Assembly: GCA_033782935.1 (NCBI GenBank)
Contig: JAWQEG010000490.1
Span: forward strand, 2,572,001 to 2,636,000
Reading direction: 5' to 3'
Origin: Petrolisthes cinctipes
Taxonomy: Eukaryota; Arthropoda; Malacostraca; Decapoda; Porcellanidae
Length of the DNA stretch: 64,000 nucleotides
Shown here piece after piece: positions 12,126-27,000 of the stretch (position 1 is the stretch's first letter; each line of letters opens with the position of its first letter). Below the pieces are notes generated by a model. That model saw only the letters and a program-made list of their open reading frames with translations, did not search any database and was not told the origin of the DNA. The translations under genes were made by a program, and so were the position numbers.

Positions 12126-14924
12126 ATTGAATTTTCGGGTGTTTTGAGCCTGAATTTGAGATATAAACGGGTACAGAAGATATATGCACATATTGACTTT
12201 GGGCACCAAAAATATCGATTTTCAGCATGTTTTGGGCCTGAATTTTGAAAATACTCTAACACGGAGTAGGCATGTACAGATCGCTTCTGGGACCCCAAAA
12301 TATCGAATTTTCGGGCATTTAGGGCCAGAATTTGAGATATAAACGGGTACAGAAGATGAATGCACATATCGACTTTTGGGCCCCTAAAAGATCGATTTTC
12401 AGTATGTTTTTGGCCTGTATTTTGAAAATACTCTAACACAGAGTAGGCATGTACAGATACCTTCTGAGACCTCTAAATATCGAATTTTCGGGTGTTATGG
12501 GACTGAATTTGAGATATCGATTTTTTGGCACCTATAATATCGATTTTTAGCATGTTTTTAGCCTATATTTTGAAAATATTCTAGCACTGTGTAGGCATGT
12601 ACAGATTGCTTCTGGGACCCCAGAATATTGAATTTTCGGGTGTTTTGAGCCTGAATTTGAGATATAAAAGGGTACAGAAGATACATGAACATATTGACTT
12701 TGGGCATCTAAAATATCGATTTTCAGCATGTTTTGGGCCTGTATTTTGAAAATACTCTAACACTGTACAGATTGCTTCTGGGACCCCAAAATATCGAATT
12801 TTCGGGTGTTTTAAGCCTGAATTTGAGATATAAACGGGTACTGAAGATGCATGCACATATCGACTTTTGTGCACCTAAAAGATCGATTTTCAGTATGTTT
12901 TGAGAATGTATTTTGAAAATACTCTAACACGGAGTAGGCAATTACAGTTTGCTTCTGGGACCCCTACATATCGAATTTTCGGGTGTTTTGGGACTGAATT
13001 TGAGATATCGACTTTTTGGCACCTAAAAGATCGATTTTTAGCATGTTTTTAGCCTATATTTTGAAAATATTCTAGCACTGAGTAGGCATGTACAGATTGA
13101 TTCTGGGACCCCAAAATATTGAATTTTCGGGTGTTTTGAGCCTGAATTTGAGATATAAACGGGTACAGAAGATACATGCACATATTGACTTTTGGCATCT
13201 AAAATATCGATTTTCAGCATGTTTTGGGCCTGTATTTTGAAAGTACTCTAACACTGAGTAGGCATGTACAGATTGCTTCTGGGACCACAAAATATTAAAT
13301 TTTCGGGTGTTTTGAGCCTGAATTTGAGATATAAACGGGTACAGAAGATGCATGCACATATCGACTTTTGGGCACCTAAAAGATCGATTTTCAGTATGTT
13401 TTGAGCATGTATTTTGAAAATACTCTAACACGGAGTAGGCATGTACAGATCGCTTCTGGGACCCCTAAATATCGAATTTTCGGGTGTTTTGGGACTGAAT
13501 TTGAGATATCGACTTTTTGGCACCTAAAAGATCGATTTTCAGCATGTTTTTAACCTATATTTTGAAAATATTCTAGCACTGAGTAGGCATGTACAGATTG
13601 CTTCTGGGACCCCAAAATATTGAATTTTCGGGTGTTTTGAGCCTGAATTTGAGATATAAACGGGTACAGAAGATACATGCACATATTGACTTTGGGCATC
13701 TAAAATATCGATTTTCAGCATGTTTTGGGCCTGTATTTTGAAAATACTCTAACACTGTACAGATTGCTTCTGGGACCTCTAAATATCGAATTTTCGGGTG
13801 TTTTGGGACTGAATTTGAGATATCCATTTTTTGGCACCTAAAAGTTCGATTTTTAGCATGTTTTTAGCCTATATTTTGAAAATATTCTAGCACTGTGTAG
13901 GCATGTACAGATTGCTTCTGGGACCCCAAAATATTGAATTTTCGGGTGTTTTGAGCCTGAATTTGAGATATAAACGGGTACAGAAGATACATGCACATAT
14001 TGACTTTGGGCACCAAAAATATCGATTTTCAGCATGTTTTGGGCCTGAATTTTGAAAATACTCTAACACGGAGTAGGCATGTACAGATCGCTTCTGGGAC
14101 CCCAAAATATCGAATTTTCGGGCATTTAGGGCCAGAATTTGAGATATAAACGGGTACAGAAGATGAATGCACATATCGACTTTTGGGCCCCTAAAAGATC
14201 GATTTTCAGTATGTTTTTGGCCTGTATTTTGAAAATACTCTAACACGGAGTAGGCATGTACAGATACCTTCTGGGACCTCTAAATATCGAATTTTCGGGT
14301 GTTATGGGACTGAATTTGAGATATCGATTTTTTGGCACCTATAATATCGATTTTTAGCATGTTTTTAGCCTATATTTTGAAAATATTCTAGCACTGTGTA
14401 GGCATGTACAGATTGCTTCTGGGACCCCAAAATATTGAATTTTCGGGTGTTTTGAGCCTGAATTTGAGATATAAACGGGTACAGAAGATACATGCACATA
14501 TTGACTTTGTTCATCTAAAATATCGATTTTCAGCATGTTTTGGGCCTGTATTTTGAAAATACTCTAACACTGTACAGATTGCTTCTGGGACCCCAAAATA
14601 TCGAATTCTCGGGTGTTTTAAGCCTGAATTTGAGATATAAACGGGTACTGAAGATGCATGCACATATCGACTTTTGTGCACCTAAAAGATCGATTTTCAG
14701 TATGTTTTGAGAATGTATTTTGAAAATACTCTAACACGGAGTAGGCATGTACAGTTTGCTTCTGGGACCCCTACATATCGAATTTTCGGGTGTTTTGGGA
14801 CTGAATTTGAGATATCGACTTTTTGGCACCTAAAAGATCGATTTTTAGCATGTTTTTAGCCTATATTTTGAAAATATTCTAGCACTGAGTAGGCATGTAC
14901 AGATTGCTTCTGGGACCCCAAAAT
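12126..14924 (+). repeat. Block beta, copy 1: I, II(491), II, 314-bp unit, I, II(491)
   Basis: Landmark intervals are 501, 491, 501, 314, 501 and 491 bp. The 491-bp units lack 10 bp, so actgagtaggcatgtacag reads actgtacag (near 12,764 and 14,570). The 314-bp unit (13619-13932) is A2 with that same 10-bp loss joined directly to C, lacking B. The block recurs at 29,397-31,840 with a constant offset of 17,271 bp. Its right part (13,619-14,924) recurs at 58,157-59,462 with an offset of 44,538 bp. Confidence 0.88.
13619..13932 (+). repeat. Short variant unit, 314 bp (A2-C)
   Basis: One B-type monomer (177 bp) and the 10-bp segment are missing. Near-identical 314-bp units lie at 30890-31203 and 58157-58470, always followed by a type I unit carrying the gggcattta marker. 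Confidence 0.88.
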
Positions 14925-16928
14925 ATTGAATTTTCGGGTGTTTTGAGCCTGAATTTGGGATATAAACGGGTACAGAAGATACATGCACATATTGACTTTG
15001 GGCACCAAAAATATCGATTTTTAGCATGTTTTGGGTCTGCATTTTGAAAATACTCTAACACGGAGTAGGCATGTACAGATCGCTTCTGGGACCCCAAAAT
15101 ATTGAATTTTCGGGTGTTTAGGGCCAGAATTTGAGATATAAACGGGTACAGAAGATGCATGCACATATCGACTTTTGGGCACCTAAAAGATCGATTTTCA
15201 GTATGTTTTTGGCCTGTATTTTTAAAATACTCTAACACGGAGTAGACATGTACAGATACCTTCTGGGACCTCTAAATATCGAATTTTCGGGTGTTTTGGG
15301 ACTGAATTTGAGATATCGATTTTTTGGCACCTAAAATGTCGACTTTTAGCATGTTTTTAGCCTATATTTTGAAAATATTCTAGCACTGTGTAGGCATGTA
15401 CAGATTGCTTCTGGGACCCCAAAATATTGAATTTTCGGGTGTTTTGAGCCTGAATTTGAGATATAAACGGATACAGAAGATACATGCACATATTGACTTT
15501 GGGCATCTAAAATATCGATTTTCAGCATGTTTTGGGCCTGTATTTTGAAAATACTCTAACACTGAGTAGGCATGTACATATTGCTTCTGGGACCACAAAA
15601 TATTGAATTTTCGGGTGTTTTGAGCCTGAATTTGAGATATAAACGGGTACTGAAGATGCATGCAGATATCGACTTTTGTGCACCTAAAAGATCGATTTTC
15701 AGTATGTTTTCAGCATGTATTTTGAAAATACTCTAACACGGAGTAGGCATGTACAGATCGCTTCTGGGACCCCTAAATATCGAATTTTCGGGTGTTTTGG
15801 GACTGAATTTGGGATATCGACTTTTTGGCACCTAAAAGATCGATTTTTTGCATGTTTTTAGCCTATATTTTGAAAATATTCTAGCACTGAGTAGGCATGT
15901 ACAGATTGCTTCTGGGACCCCAAAATATTGAATTTTCGGGTGTTTTGAGCCTGAATTTGAGATATAAACGGGTACAGAAGATACATGCACATATTGACTT
16001 TGGGCACCAAAAATATCGATTTTCAGCATGTTTTGGGCCTGAATTTTGAAAATACTCTAACACGGAGTAGGCATGTACAGATCGCTTCTGGGACCCCAAA
16101 ATATCGAATTTTCGGGTGTTTAGGGCCAGAATTTGAGATATAAACGGGTACAGAAGATGCATGCACATATCGACTTTTGGGCACCTAAAAGATCGATTTT
16201 CAGTATGTTTTTGGCCTGTATTTTGAAAATACTCTAACACGGAGTAGGCATGTACAGATCGCTTCTGGGACCCCTAAATATCGAATTTTCGGGTGTTTTG
16301 GGACTGAATTTGAGATATCGACTTTTTTTCAACTAAAAGATCGATTTTTAGCATGTTTTTAGCCTATATTTTGAAAATATTCTAGCACTGAGAAGGCATG
16401 TACAGATTGCTTCTGGGACCCCAAAATATTGAATTTTCGGGTGTTTTGAGCCTGAATTTGAGATATAAACGGGTACAGAAGATACATGCACATATTGACT
16501 TTGGGCACCAAAAATATCGATTTTCAGCATGTTTTGGGCCTGAATTTTGAAAATAATCTAACACTGAGTAGGCATGTACAGATTGCTTCTGGGACCCCAA
16601 AATATTGAATTTTCGGGTGTTTTGAGCCTGAATTTGAGATATAAACGGGTACTGAAGATGCATGCACATATCGACTTTTGTGCACCTAACAGATCGATTT
16701 TCAGTATGTTTTGAGCATGTATTTTGAAAATACTCTAACACGGAGTAATCATGTACAGATCGCTTCTCGGGCCCCTAAATATCGAATTTTCTGGTGTTTT
16801 GGGACTGAATTTGAGATATCGACTTTTTGGCACCTAAAAGATCGATTTTTAGCATGTTTTTAGCCTATATTTTGAAAATATTCTAGCACTGAGTAGGCAT
16901 GTACAGATTGCTTCTGGGACCCCAAAAT
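14925..16928 (+). repeat. Array segment: I, II, I, A1-B'-C
   Basis: Units start at 14925, 15426, 15927 and 16428. The second carries accacaaaatatt and gcagatatcg (near 15,593 and 15,663) followed by ttttttgcatg. The same combination marks 47.7-48.3 kb and the Q units at 33.2, 35.7 and 39.7 kb, so this may be close to the source of the super-repeat at 32.7-41.7 kb. Confidence 0.8.
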
Positions 16929-17587
16929 ATTGAATTTTCGGGTGTTTTGAGCCTGAATTTAAGATATAAACGGGTACTGAAGATGCATGCACATATCGAC
17001 TTTTGTGCACCTAAAAGATCGATTTTCAGTATGTTTTGAGCATGTATTTTGAAAATACTCTAACACGGAGTAGGCATGTACAGATCGCTTCTGGGACCCC
17101 TAAATATCGAATTTTCGGGTGTTTTGAGCCTGAATTTGAGATATAAACGGGTACAGACTTTGGGCACCAAAAATATCGATTTTCTGCGTGTTTTGGGCCT
17201 GAATTTTGAAAATACTCTAACACGGAGTAGGCATGTACAGATCGCTTCTGGGACCCCAAAATATCGAATTTTCGGGTGTTTAGGGCCAGAATTTGAGATA
17301 TAAACGGGTACAGAAGATGAATGCACATATCGACTTTTGTGCACCTAAAAGATCGATTTTCAGTATGTTTTTGGTCGGTATTTTGAAAATACTCTAACAC
17401 GGAGTAGGCATGTACAGATACCTTCTGGGACCTCTAAATATCGAATTTTCGGGTGTTATGGGACTGAATTTGAGATATCGATTTTTTGGCACCTATAATA
17501 TCGATTTTTAGCATGTTTTTAGCCTATATTTTGAAAATATTCTAGCACTGTGTAGGCATGTACAGATTGCTTCTGGGACCCCAAAAT
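16929..17587 (+). repeat. Chimeric 659-bp unit
   Basis: Contents are B', an A1 monomer with the 19-bp loss (near 17,156), B and C. The length equals 678-19. The A1 monomer begins after cccctaaatatcg, a C-type junction, rather than the usual ccccaaaatattg, so the joint was probably made by exchange between non-equivalent subunits near 17,100. Confidence 0.8.
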
Positions 17588-19767
17588 ATTGATTTTTCGG
17601 GTGTTTTGAGCCTGAATTTGAGATATAAACGGGTACAGAAGATACATGCACATATTGACTTTGGGCATCTAAAATATCGATTTTCAGCATGTTTTGGGCC
17701 TGTTTTTGAAAATACTCTAACACTGAGTAGGCATGTACAGATTGCTTCTGGGACCCCAAAATATTGAATTTTCGGGTGTTTTGAGCCTGAATTTGAGATA
17801 TAAACGGGTACTGAAGATGCATGCACATATCGACTTTTGTGCACCTAAAAGATCGATTTTCAGTATGTTTTGAGCATGTATTTTGAAAATACTCTAACAC
17901 GGAGTAGGCATGTACAGATCGCTTCTGGGACCCCTAAATATCGAATTTTCGGGTGTTTTGGGACTGAATTTGAGATATCGACTTTTTGGCATTTAAAAGA
18001 TCGATTTTTAGCATGTTTTTAGCCTATATTTTGAAAATATTCTAGCACTGAGTAGGCATGTACAGATTGCTTCTGGGACCCCAAAATATTGATTTTTCGG
18101 GTGTTTTGAGCCTGAATTTGAGATATAAACGGGTACAGAAGATACATGCACATATTGACTTTGGGCACCAAAAATATCGATTTTCAGCATGTTTTGGGCC
18201 TGAATTTTGAAAATACTCTAACACGGAGTAGGCATGTACAGATCGCTTCTGGGACCCCAAAATATCGAATTTTCGGGTGTTTAGGGCCAGAATTTGAGAT
18301 ATAAACGGGTACAGAAGATGCATGCACATATCGACTTTTGGGCACCTAAAAGATCGATTTTCAGTATGTTTTTGCCCTGTATTTTGAAAATACTCTAACA
18401 AGAATTAGGCATGTACAGATACCTTCTGGGACCTCTAAATATCGAATTTTCGGGTGTTTTGGGACTGAATTTGATATATCGATTTTTTGGCACCTAAAAT
18501 GTCTATTTTTAGCATGTTTTTAGCCTATATTTTGAAAATATTCTTGCAATGAGTAGGCATGTACAGATTGCTTCTGGGACCCCAAAATATTGAACTTTCG
18601 GGTGTTTTGAGCCTGAATTTGAGATATAAACGGGTACAGAAGATACATGCACATATTGACTTTGGGCATCTAAAATATCGATTTTCAGCATGTTTTGGGC
18701 CTGTATTTTGAAAATACTCTAACACTGAGTAGGCATGTACAGATTGCTTCTGGGACCCCAAAATATTGAATTTTCGGGTGTTTTGAGCCTGAATTTGAGA
18801 TATAAACTGGTACTGAAGATGCATGCACATATCGACTTTTGTGCACCTAAAAGATCGATTTTCAGTATGTTTTGAGCATGTATTTTGAAAATACTCTAAC
18901 ACGGAGTAGGCATGTACAGATCGCTTCTGGGACCCCAAAATATCGAATTTTCGGGTGTTTAGGGCCAGAATTTGAGATATAAACAGGTACAGAAGATGCA
19001 TGCACATATCGACTTTTGGGCACCTTAAAAATCGATTTTCAGTATGTTTTTGGCCTGTATTTTGAAAATACTCTAACAAGAATTAGGCATGTACAGATAC
19101 CTTCTGGGACCTCCAAATATCGAATTTTCGGGTGTTTTGGGACTGAATTTGATATATCGATTTTTTGGCACCTAAAATGTCTATTTTTAGCATGTTTTTA
19201 GCCTATATTTTGAAAATATTCTAGCACTGTGTAGGCATGTACAGATTGCTTCTGGGACCCCAAAATATTGAATTTTCGGGTGTTTTGAGCCTGAATTTGA
19301 GATATAAACGGGTACAGAAGATACATGCACATATTGACTTTGGGCATCTAAAATATCGATTTTCAGCATGTTTTGGGCCTGTATTTTGAAAATACTCTAA
19401 CACTGAGTAGGCATGTACAGATTGCTTCTGGGACCCCAAAATATTGAATTTTCGGGTGTTTTGAGCCTGAATTTGAGATATAAACGGGTACTGAAGATGC
19501 ATGCACATATCGACTTTTGTGCACCTAAAAGATCGATTTTCAGTATGTTTTGAGCATGTATTTTGAAAATACTCTAACACGGAGTAGGCATGTACAGATC
19601 GCTTCTGGGACCCCTACATATCGAATTTTCGGGTGTTTTGGGACTGAATTTGAGATATCAACTTTTGGGCACCTAAAAGATCGATTTTTAGCATGTTTTT
19701 AGCCTATATTTTGAAAATATTCTAGCACTGAGTAGGCATGTACAGATTGCTTCTGGGACCCCAAAAT
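17588..19767 (+). repeat. Block alpha, copy 2: II(500), I, 678-bp unit, II
   Basis: Units start at 17588, 18088, 18589 (678 bp) and 19267. Every landmark is exactly 14,437 bp after its partner in copy 1. The markers ttcttgcaatgag (near 18,541), gaactttcggg (near 18,594) and aaactggtac (near 18,806) are all present. Confidence 0.88.
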
Positions 19768-20091
19768 ATTGAATTTTCGGGTGTTTTGAGCCTGAATTTG
19801 AGATATAAACGGGTAAATAAGATACATGCACATATTGACTTTGGGCACCAAAAATATCGATTTTCAGCATGTTTTGGGCCTGAATTTTGAAAATACTCTA
19901 ACACAGAGTAGGCATGTACAGATACCTTCTGGGACCTCTAAATATCGAGTTTTCGGGTGTTTTGGGACTGAATTTGAGATATCCATTTTTTGGCACCTAA
20001 AATGTCCATTTTTAGCATGTTTTTAGCCTATATTTTGAAAATATTCTAGCACTGAGTAGGCATGTACAGATTGCTTCTGGGACCCCAAAAT
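19768..20091 (+). repeat. Short variant unit, 324 bp (A1-C)
   Basis: The A1 monomer carries gggtaaataag and is joined directly to C (176+148 bp), lacking B. The next unit has gatatatgc and the gcattta marker, as after other aaataag units, so B was lost from within an otherwise familiar series. Confidence 0.86.
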
Positions 20092-21886
20092 ATTGAATTT
20101 TCGGGTGTTTTGAGCCTGAATTTGAGATATAAACGGGTACAGAAGATATATGCACATATTGACTTTGGGCACCAAAAATATCGATTTTCAGCATGTTTTG
20201 GGCCTGAATTTTGAAAATACTCTAACACGGAGTAGGCATGTACAGATCGCTTCTGGGACCCCAAAATATCGAATTTTCAGGCATTTAGGGCCAGAATTTG
20301 AGATATAAACGGGTACAGAAGATGAATGCACATATCGACTTTTGGGCCCCTAAAAGATCGATTTTCAGTATGTTTTTGGCCTGTATTTTGAAAATACTCT
20401 AACACAGAGTAGTCATGTACAGATACCTTCTGGGACCTCTAAATATCGAATTTTCGGGTGTTTTGGGACTGAATTTGAGATATCGATTTTTTGGCACCTA
20501 TAATATCGATTTTTAGCATGTTTTTAGCCTATATTTTGAAAATATTCTAGCACTGTGTAGGCATGTACAGATTGCTTCTGGGACCCCAAAATATTGAATT
20601 TTCGGGTGTTTTGAGCCTGAATTTGAGATATAAACGGGTACAGAAGATACATGCACATATTGACTTTGGGCATCTAAAATATCGATTTTCAGCATGTTTT
20701 GGGCCTGTATTTTGAAAATACTCTAACACTGTACAGATTGCTTCTGGGACCCCAAAATATCAAATTTTCGGGTGTTTTAAGCCTGAATTTGAGATATAAA
20801 CGGGTACTGAAGATGCATGCACATATCGACTTTTGTGCACCTAAAAGATCGATTTTCAGTATGTTTTGAGAATGTATTTTGAAAATACTCTAACACGGAG
20901 TAGGCATGTACAGTTTGCTTCTGGGACCCCTACATATCGAATTTTCGGGTGTTTTGGGACTGAATTTGAGATATCGACTTTTTGGCACCTAAAAGATCGA
21001 TTTTTAGCATGTTTTTAGCCTATATTTTGAAAATATTCTAGCACTGAGTAGGCATGTACAGATTGCTTCTGGGACCCCAAAATATTGAATTTTCGGGTGT
21101 TTTGAGCCTGAATTTAAGATATAAACGGGTACTGAAGATGCATGCACATATCGACTTTTGTGCACCTAAAAGATCGATTTTCAGTATGTTTTGAGCATGT
21201 ATTTTGAAAATACTCTAACACGGAGTAGGCATGTACAGATCGCTTCTGGGACCCCTAAATATCGAATTTTCGGGTGTTTTGGGACTGAATTTGAGATATC
21301 GACTTTTTGGCACCTAAAAGATCGATTTTTAGCATGTTTTTAGCCTATATTTTGAAAATATTCTAGCACTGAGTAGGCATGTACAGATTGCTTCTGGGAC
21401 CCCAAAATATTGAATTTTCGGGTGTTTTGAGCCTGAATTTGAGATATAAACGGGTACAGACTTTGGGCACCAAAAATATCGATTTTCTGCGTGTTTTGGG
21501 CCTGAATTTTGAAAATACTCTAACACGGAGTAGGCATGTACAGATCGCTTCTGGGACCCCAAAATATCGAATTTTCGGGTGTTTAGGGCCAGAATTTGTG
21601 ATATAAACGGGTACAGAAGATGAATGCACATATCGACTTTTGTGCACCTAAAAGATTTTCAGTATGTTTTTGGCCGGTATTTTGAAAATACTCTAACACG
21701 GAGTAGGCATGTACAGATACCTTCTGGGACCTCTAAATATCGAATTTTCGGGTGTTATGGGACTGAATTTGAGATATCGATTTTTTGGCACCTATAATAT
21801 CGATTTTTAGCATGTTTTTAGCCTATATTTTGAAAATATTCTAGCACTGTGTAGGCATGTACAGATTGCTTCTGGGACCCCAAAAT
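20092..21886 (+). repeat. Array segment: I, II(491), 325-bp B'-C, 478-bp unit
   Basis: Units start at 20092 (type I with the gcattta marker), 20593 (10-bp loss near 20,728), 21084 (325 bp, B'-C) and 21409 (19-bp loss near 21,460 and 4-bp loss near 21,654). The 325 then 478/482 succession also occurs at 7.8 and 49.2 kb. Confidence 0.85.
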
Positions 21887-24065
21887 ATTGAATTTTCGGG
21901 TGTTTTGAGCCTGAATTTGAGATATAAACGGGTACAGAAGATACATGCACATATTGACTTTGGGCATCTAAAATATCGATTTTCAGCATGTTTTGGGCCT
22001 GTTTTTGAAAATACTCTAACACTGAGTAGGCATGTACAGATTGCTTCTGGGACCCCAAAATATTGAATTTTCGGGTGTTTTGAGCCTGAATTTGAGATAT
22101 AAACGGGTACTGAAGATGCATGCACATATCGACTTTTGTGCACCTAAAAGATCGATTTTCAGTATGTTTTGAGCATGTATTTTGAAAATACTCTAACACG
22201 GAGTAGGCATGTACAGATCGCTTCTGGGACCCCTAAATATCGAATTTTCGGGTGTTTTGGGACTGAATTTGAGATATCGACTTTTTGGCATTTAAAAGAT
22301 CGATTTTTAGCATGTTTTTAGCCTATATTTTGAAAATATTCTAGCACTGAGTAGGCATGTACAGATTGCTTCTGGGACCCCAAAATATTGATTTTTCGGG
22401 TGTTTTGAGCCTGAATTTGAGATATAAACGGGTACAGAAGATACATGCACATATTGACTTTGGGCACCAAAAATATCGATTTTCAGCATGTTTTGGGCCT
22501 GAATTTTGAAAATACTCTAACACGGAGTAGGCATGTACAGATCGCTTCTGGGACCCCAAAATATCGAATTTTCGGGTGTTTAGGGCCAGAATTTGAGATA
22601 TAAATGGGTACAGAAGATGCATGCACATATCGACTTTTGGGCACCTAAAAGATCGATTTTCAGTATGTTTTTGGCCTGTATTTTGAAAATACTCTAACAA
22701 GAATTAAGCATGTACAGATACCTTCTGGGACCTCTAAATATCGAATTTTCGGGTGTTTTGGGACTGAATTTGATATATCGATTTTTTGGCACCTAAAATG
22801 TCTATTTTTAGCATGTTTTTAGCCTATATTTTGAAAATATTCTTGCAATGAGTAGGCATGTACAGATTGCTTCTGGGACCCCAAAATATTGAACTTTCGG
22901 GTGTTTTGAGCCTGAATTTGAGATATAAACGGGTACAGAAGATACATGCACATATTGACTTTGGGCATCTAAAATATCGATTTTCAGCATGTTTTGGGCC
23001 TGTATTTTGAAAATACTCTAACACTGAGTAGGCATGTACAGATTGCTTCTGGGACCCCAAAACAGTGAATTTTCGGGTGTTTTGAGCCTGAATTTGAGAT
23101 ATAAACTGGTACTGAAGATGCATGCACATATCGACTTTTGTGCACCTAAAAGATCGATTTTCAGTATGTTTTGAGCATGTATTTTGAAAATACTCTAACA
23201 CGGAGTAGGCATGTACAGATCTATTCTGGGACCCCAAAATATCGAATTTTCGGGTATTTAGGGCCAGAATTTGAGATATAAACAGGTACAGAAGATGCAT
23301 GCACATATCGACTTTTGGGCACCTAAAAGATCGATTTTCAGTATGTTTTTGGCCTGTATTTTGAAAATACTCTAACAAGAATTAGGCATGTACAGATACC
23401 TTCTGGGACCTCTAAATATCGAATTTTCGGGTGTTTTGGGACTGAATTTGATATATCGATTTTTTGGCACCTAAAATGTCTATTTTTAGCATGTTTTTAG
23501 CCTATATTTTGAAAATATTCTAGCACTGTGTAGGCATGTACAGATTGCTTCTGGGACCCCAAAATATTGAATTTTCGGGTGTTTTGAGCCTGAATTTGAG
23601 ATATAAACGGGTACAGAAGATACATGCACATATTGACTTTGGGCATCTAAAATATCGATTTTCAGCATGTTTTGGGCCTGTATTTTGAAAATACTCTAAC
23701 ACTGAGTAGGCATGTACAGATTGCTTCTGGGACCCCAAAATATTGAATTTTCGGGTGTTTTGAGCCTGAATTTGAGATATAAACGGGTACTGAAGATGCA
23801 TGCACATATCGACTTTTGTGCGCCTAAAAGATCGATTTTCAGTATGTTTTGAGCATGTATTTTGAAAATACTCTAACACGGAGTAGGCATGTACAGATCG
23901 CTTCTGGGACCCCTACATATCGAATTTTCGGGTGTTTTGGGACTGAATTTGAGATATCGACTTTTTGGCACCTAAAAGTTCGATTTTAGCATGTTTTTAG
24001 CCTATATTTTGAAAATATTCTAGCACTGAGTAGGCATGTACAGATTGCTTCTGGGACCCCAAAAT
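21887..24065 (+). repeat. Block alpha, copy 3: II(500), I, 678-bp unit, II
   Basis: Units start at 21887, 22387, 22888 (678 bp) and 23566. Landmarks are offset 4,299 bp from copy 2. Copy 3 has private changes (ccaaaacagtg near 23,061 and gatctattctggg near 23,219), so it has diverged slightly since the duplication. Confidence 0.87.
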
Positions 24066-27000
24066 ATTGATTTTTCGGGTGTTTTGAGCCTGAATTTGAG
24101 ATATAAACGGGTACAGAAGATACATGCACATATTGACTTTGGGCACCAAAAATATCGATTTTCAGCATGTTTTGGGCCTGAATTTTGAAAATACTCTAAC
24201 ACGGAGTAGGCATGTACAGATCGCTTCTGGGACCCCAAAATATCGAATTTTCGGGTGTTTAGGGCCAGAATTTGAGATATAAACGGGTACAGAAGATGCA
24301 TGCACATATCGACTTTTGGGCACCTAAAAGATCGATTTTCAGTATGTTTTTGGCGTGTATTTTGAAAATACTCTAACAATAATTAGGCATTTACAGATAC
24401 CTTCTGGGACCTCTAAATATCGAATTTTCGGGTGTTTTGGGACTGAATTTGATATATCGAATTTTTGGCACCTAAAATGTCTATTTTTAGCATGTTTTTA
24501 GCCTATATTTTGAAAATATTCTAGCACTGTGTAGGCATGTACAGATTGCTTCTGGGACCCCAAAATATTGAATTTTCGGGTGTTTTGAGCCTGAATTTGA
24601 GATATAAACGGGTACAGAAGATACATGCACATATTGACTTTAGGCATCTAAAATATCGATTTTCAGCATGCTTTGGGCCTGTATTTTGAAAATACTCTAA
24701 CACTGAGTAGGCATGTACAGATTGCTTCTGGGACCCCAAAATATTGAATTTTCGGGTGTTTTGAGCCAGAATTTGAGATATAAACGGGTACTGAAGATGC
24801 ATGCACAAATCGACTTTTGTGCACCTAAAAGATCGATTTTCAGTATGTTTTGAGCATGTATTTTGAAAATACTCTAACACGGAGTAGGCATGTACAGATC
24901 GCTTCTGGGACCCCAAAATATCGAATTTTCGGGTGTTTAGGGCCAGAATTTGAGATATAAACAGGTACAGAAGATGCATGCACATATCGACTTTTGGGCA
25001 CCTAAAAGATCGATTTTCAGTATGTTTTTGGCCTGTATTTTGAAAATACTCTAACAAGAATTAGGCATGTACAGATACCTTCTGGGACCTCTAAATATCG
25101 AATTTTCGGGTGTTTTGGGACTGAATTTGATATATCGATTTTTTTAGCCTATATTTTGAAAATATTCTAGCACTGTGTAGGCATGTACAGATTGCTTCTG
25201 GGACCCCAAAATATTGAATTTTCGGGTGTTTTGAGCCTGAATTTGAGATATAAACGGGTACAGAAGATACATGCACATATTGACTTTGGGCATCTAAAAT
25301 ATCGATTTTCAGCATGTTTTGGGCCTGTATTTTGAAAATACTCTAACACTGAGTAGGCATGTACAGATTGCTTCTGGGACCCCAAAATATTGAATTTTCG
25401 GGTGTTTTGAGCCTGAATTTGAGATATAAACGGGTACTGAAGATGCATGCACATATCGACTTTTGTGCACCTAAAAGATCGATTTTCAGTATGTTTTGAG
25501 CATGTATTTTGAAAATACTCTAACACGGAGTAGGCATGTACAGATCGCTTCTGGGACCCCTACATATCGAATTTTCGGGTGTTTTGGGACTGAATTTGAG
25601 ATATCGACTTTTTGGCACCTAAAAGATCGATTTTTAGCATGTTTTTAGCCTATATTTTGAAAATATTCTAGCACTGAGTAGGCATGTACAGATTGCTTCT
25701 GGGACCCCAAAATATTGAATTTTCGGGTGTTTTGAGCCTGAATTTGAGATATAAACGGGTAAATAAGATACATGCACATATTGACTTTGGGCACCAAAAA
25801 TATCGATTTTCAGCATGTTTTGGGCCTGAATTTTGAAAATACTCTAGCACGGAGTAGGGATGTACAGATCGCTTCTGGGACCCCAAAATATCGAATTTTC
25901 GGGTGTTTAGGGCCAGAATTTGAGATATAAACGGGTACAGAAGATGCATGCACATATCGACTTTTGGGCACCTGAAAGATCGATTTTCAGTATGTTTTTG
26001 GCCTGTATTTTGAAAATACTCTAACACGGAGTAGGTATGTACAGATACCTTCTGGGACCTCTAAATATCGAATTTTCGGGTGTTTTGGGACTGAATTTGA
26101 GATATCCATTTTTTGGCACCTAAAATGTCCATTTTTAGCATGTTTTTAGCCTATATTTTGAAAATATTCTAGCACTGAGTAGGCATGTACAGATTGCTTC
26201 TGGGACCCCAAAATATTGATTTTTCGGGTGTTTTGAGCCTGAATTTGAGATATAAACGGGTACAGAAGATATATGCACATATTGACTTTGGGCACCAAAA
26301 ATATCGATTTTCAGCATGTTTTGGGCCTAAATTTTGAAAATACTCTAACACGGAGTAGGCATGTACAGATCGCTTCTGGGACCCCAAAATATCGAATTTT
26401 CGGGCATTTAGGGCCAGAATTTGAGATATAAACGGGTACAGAAGATGAATGCACATATCGACTTTTGGGCCCCTAAAAGATCGATTTTCAGTATGTTTTT
26501 GGCCTGTATTTTGAAAATACTCTAACACAGAGTAGGCATGTACAGATACCTTCTGAGACCTCTAAATATCGAATTTTCGGTTGTTATGGGACTGAATTTG
26601 AGATATCGATTTTTTGGCACCTATAATATCGATTTTTAGCATGTTTTTAGCCTATATTTTGAAAATATTCTAGCACTGTGTAGGCATGTACAGATTGCTT
26701 CTGGGACCCCAAAATATTGAATTTTCGGGTGTTTTGAGCCTGAATTTGAGATATAAACGGGTACAGAAGATACATGCACATATTGACTTTGGGCATCTAA
26801 AATATCGATTTTCAGCATGTTTTGGGCCTATATTATGAAAATACTCTAACACTGAGTAGGCATGTACAGATTGCTTCTGGGACCCCAAAATATTGAATTT
26901 TCGGGTGTTTTGAGCCTGAATTTGAGATATAAACGGGTACTGAAGATGCATGCACATATCGACTTTTGTGCACCTAAAAGATCGATTTTCAGTATGTTTT

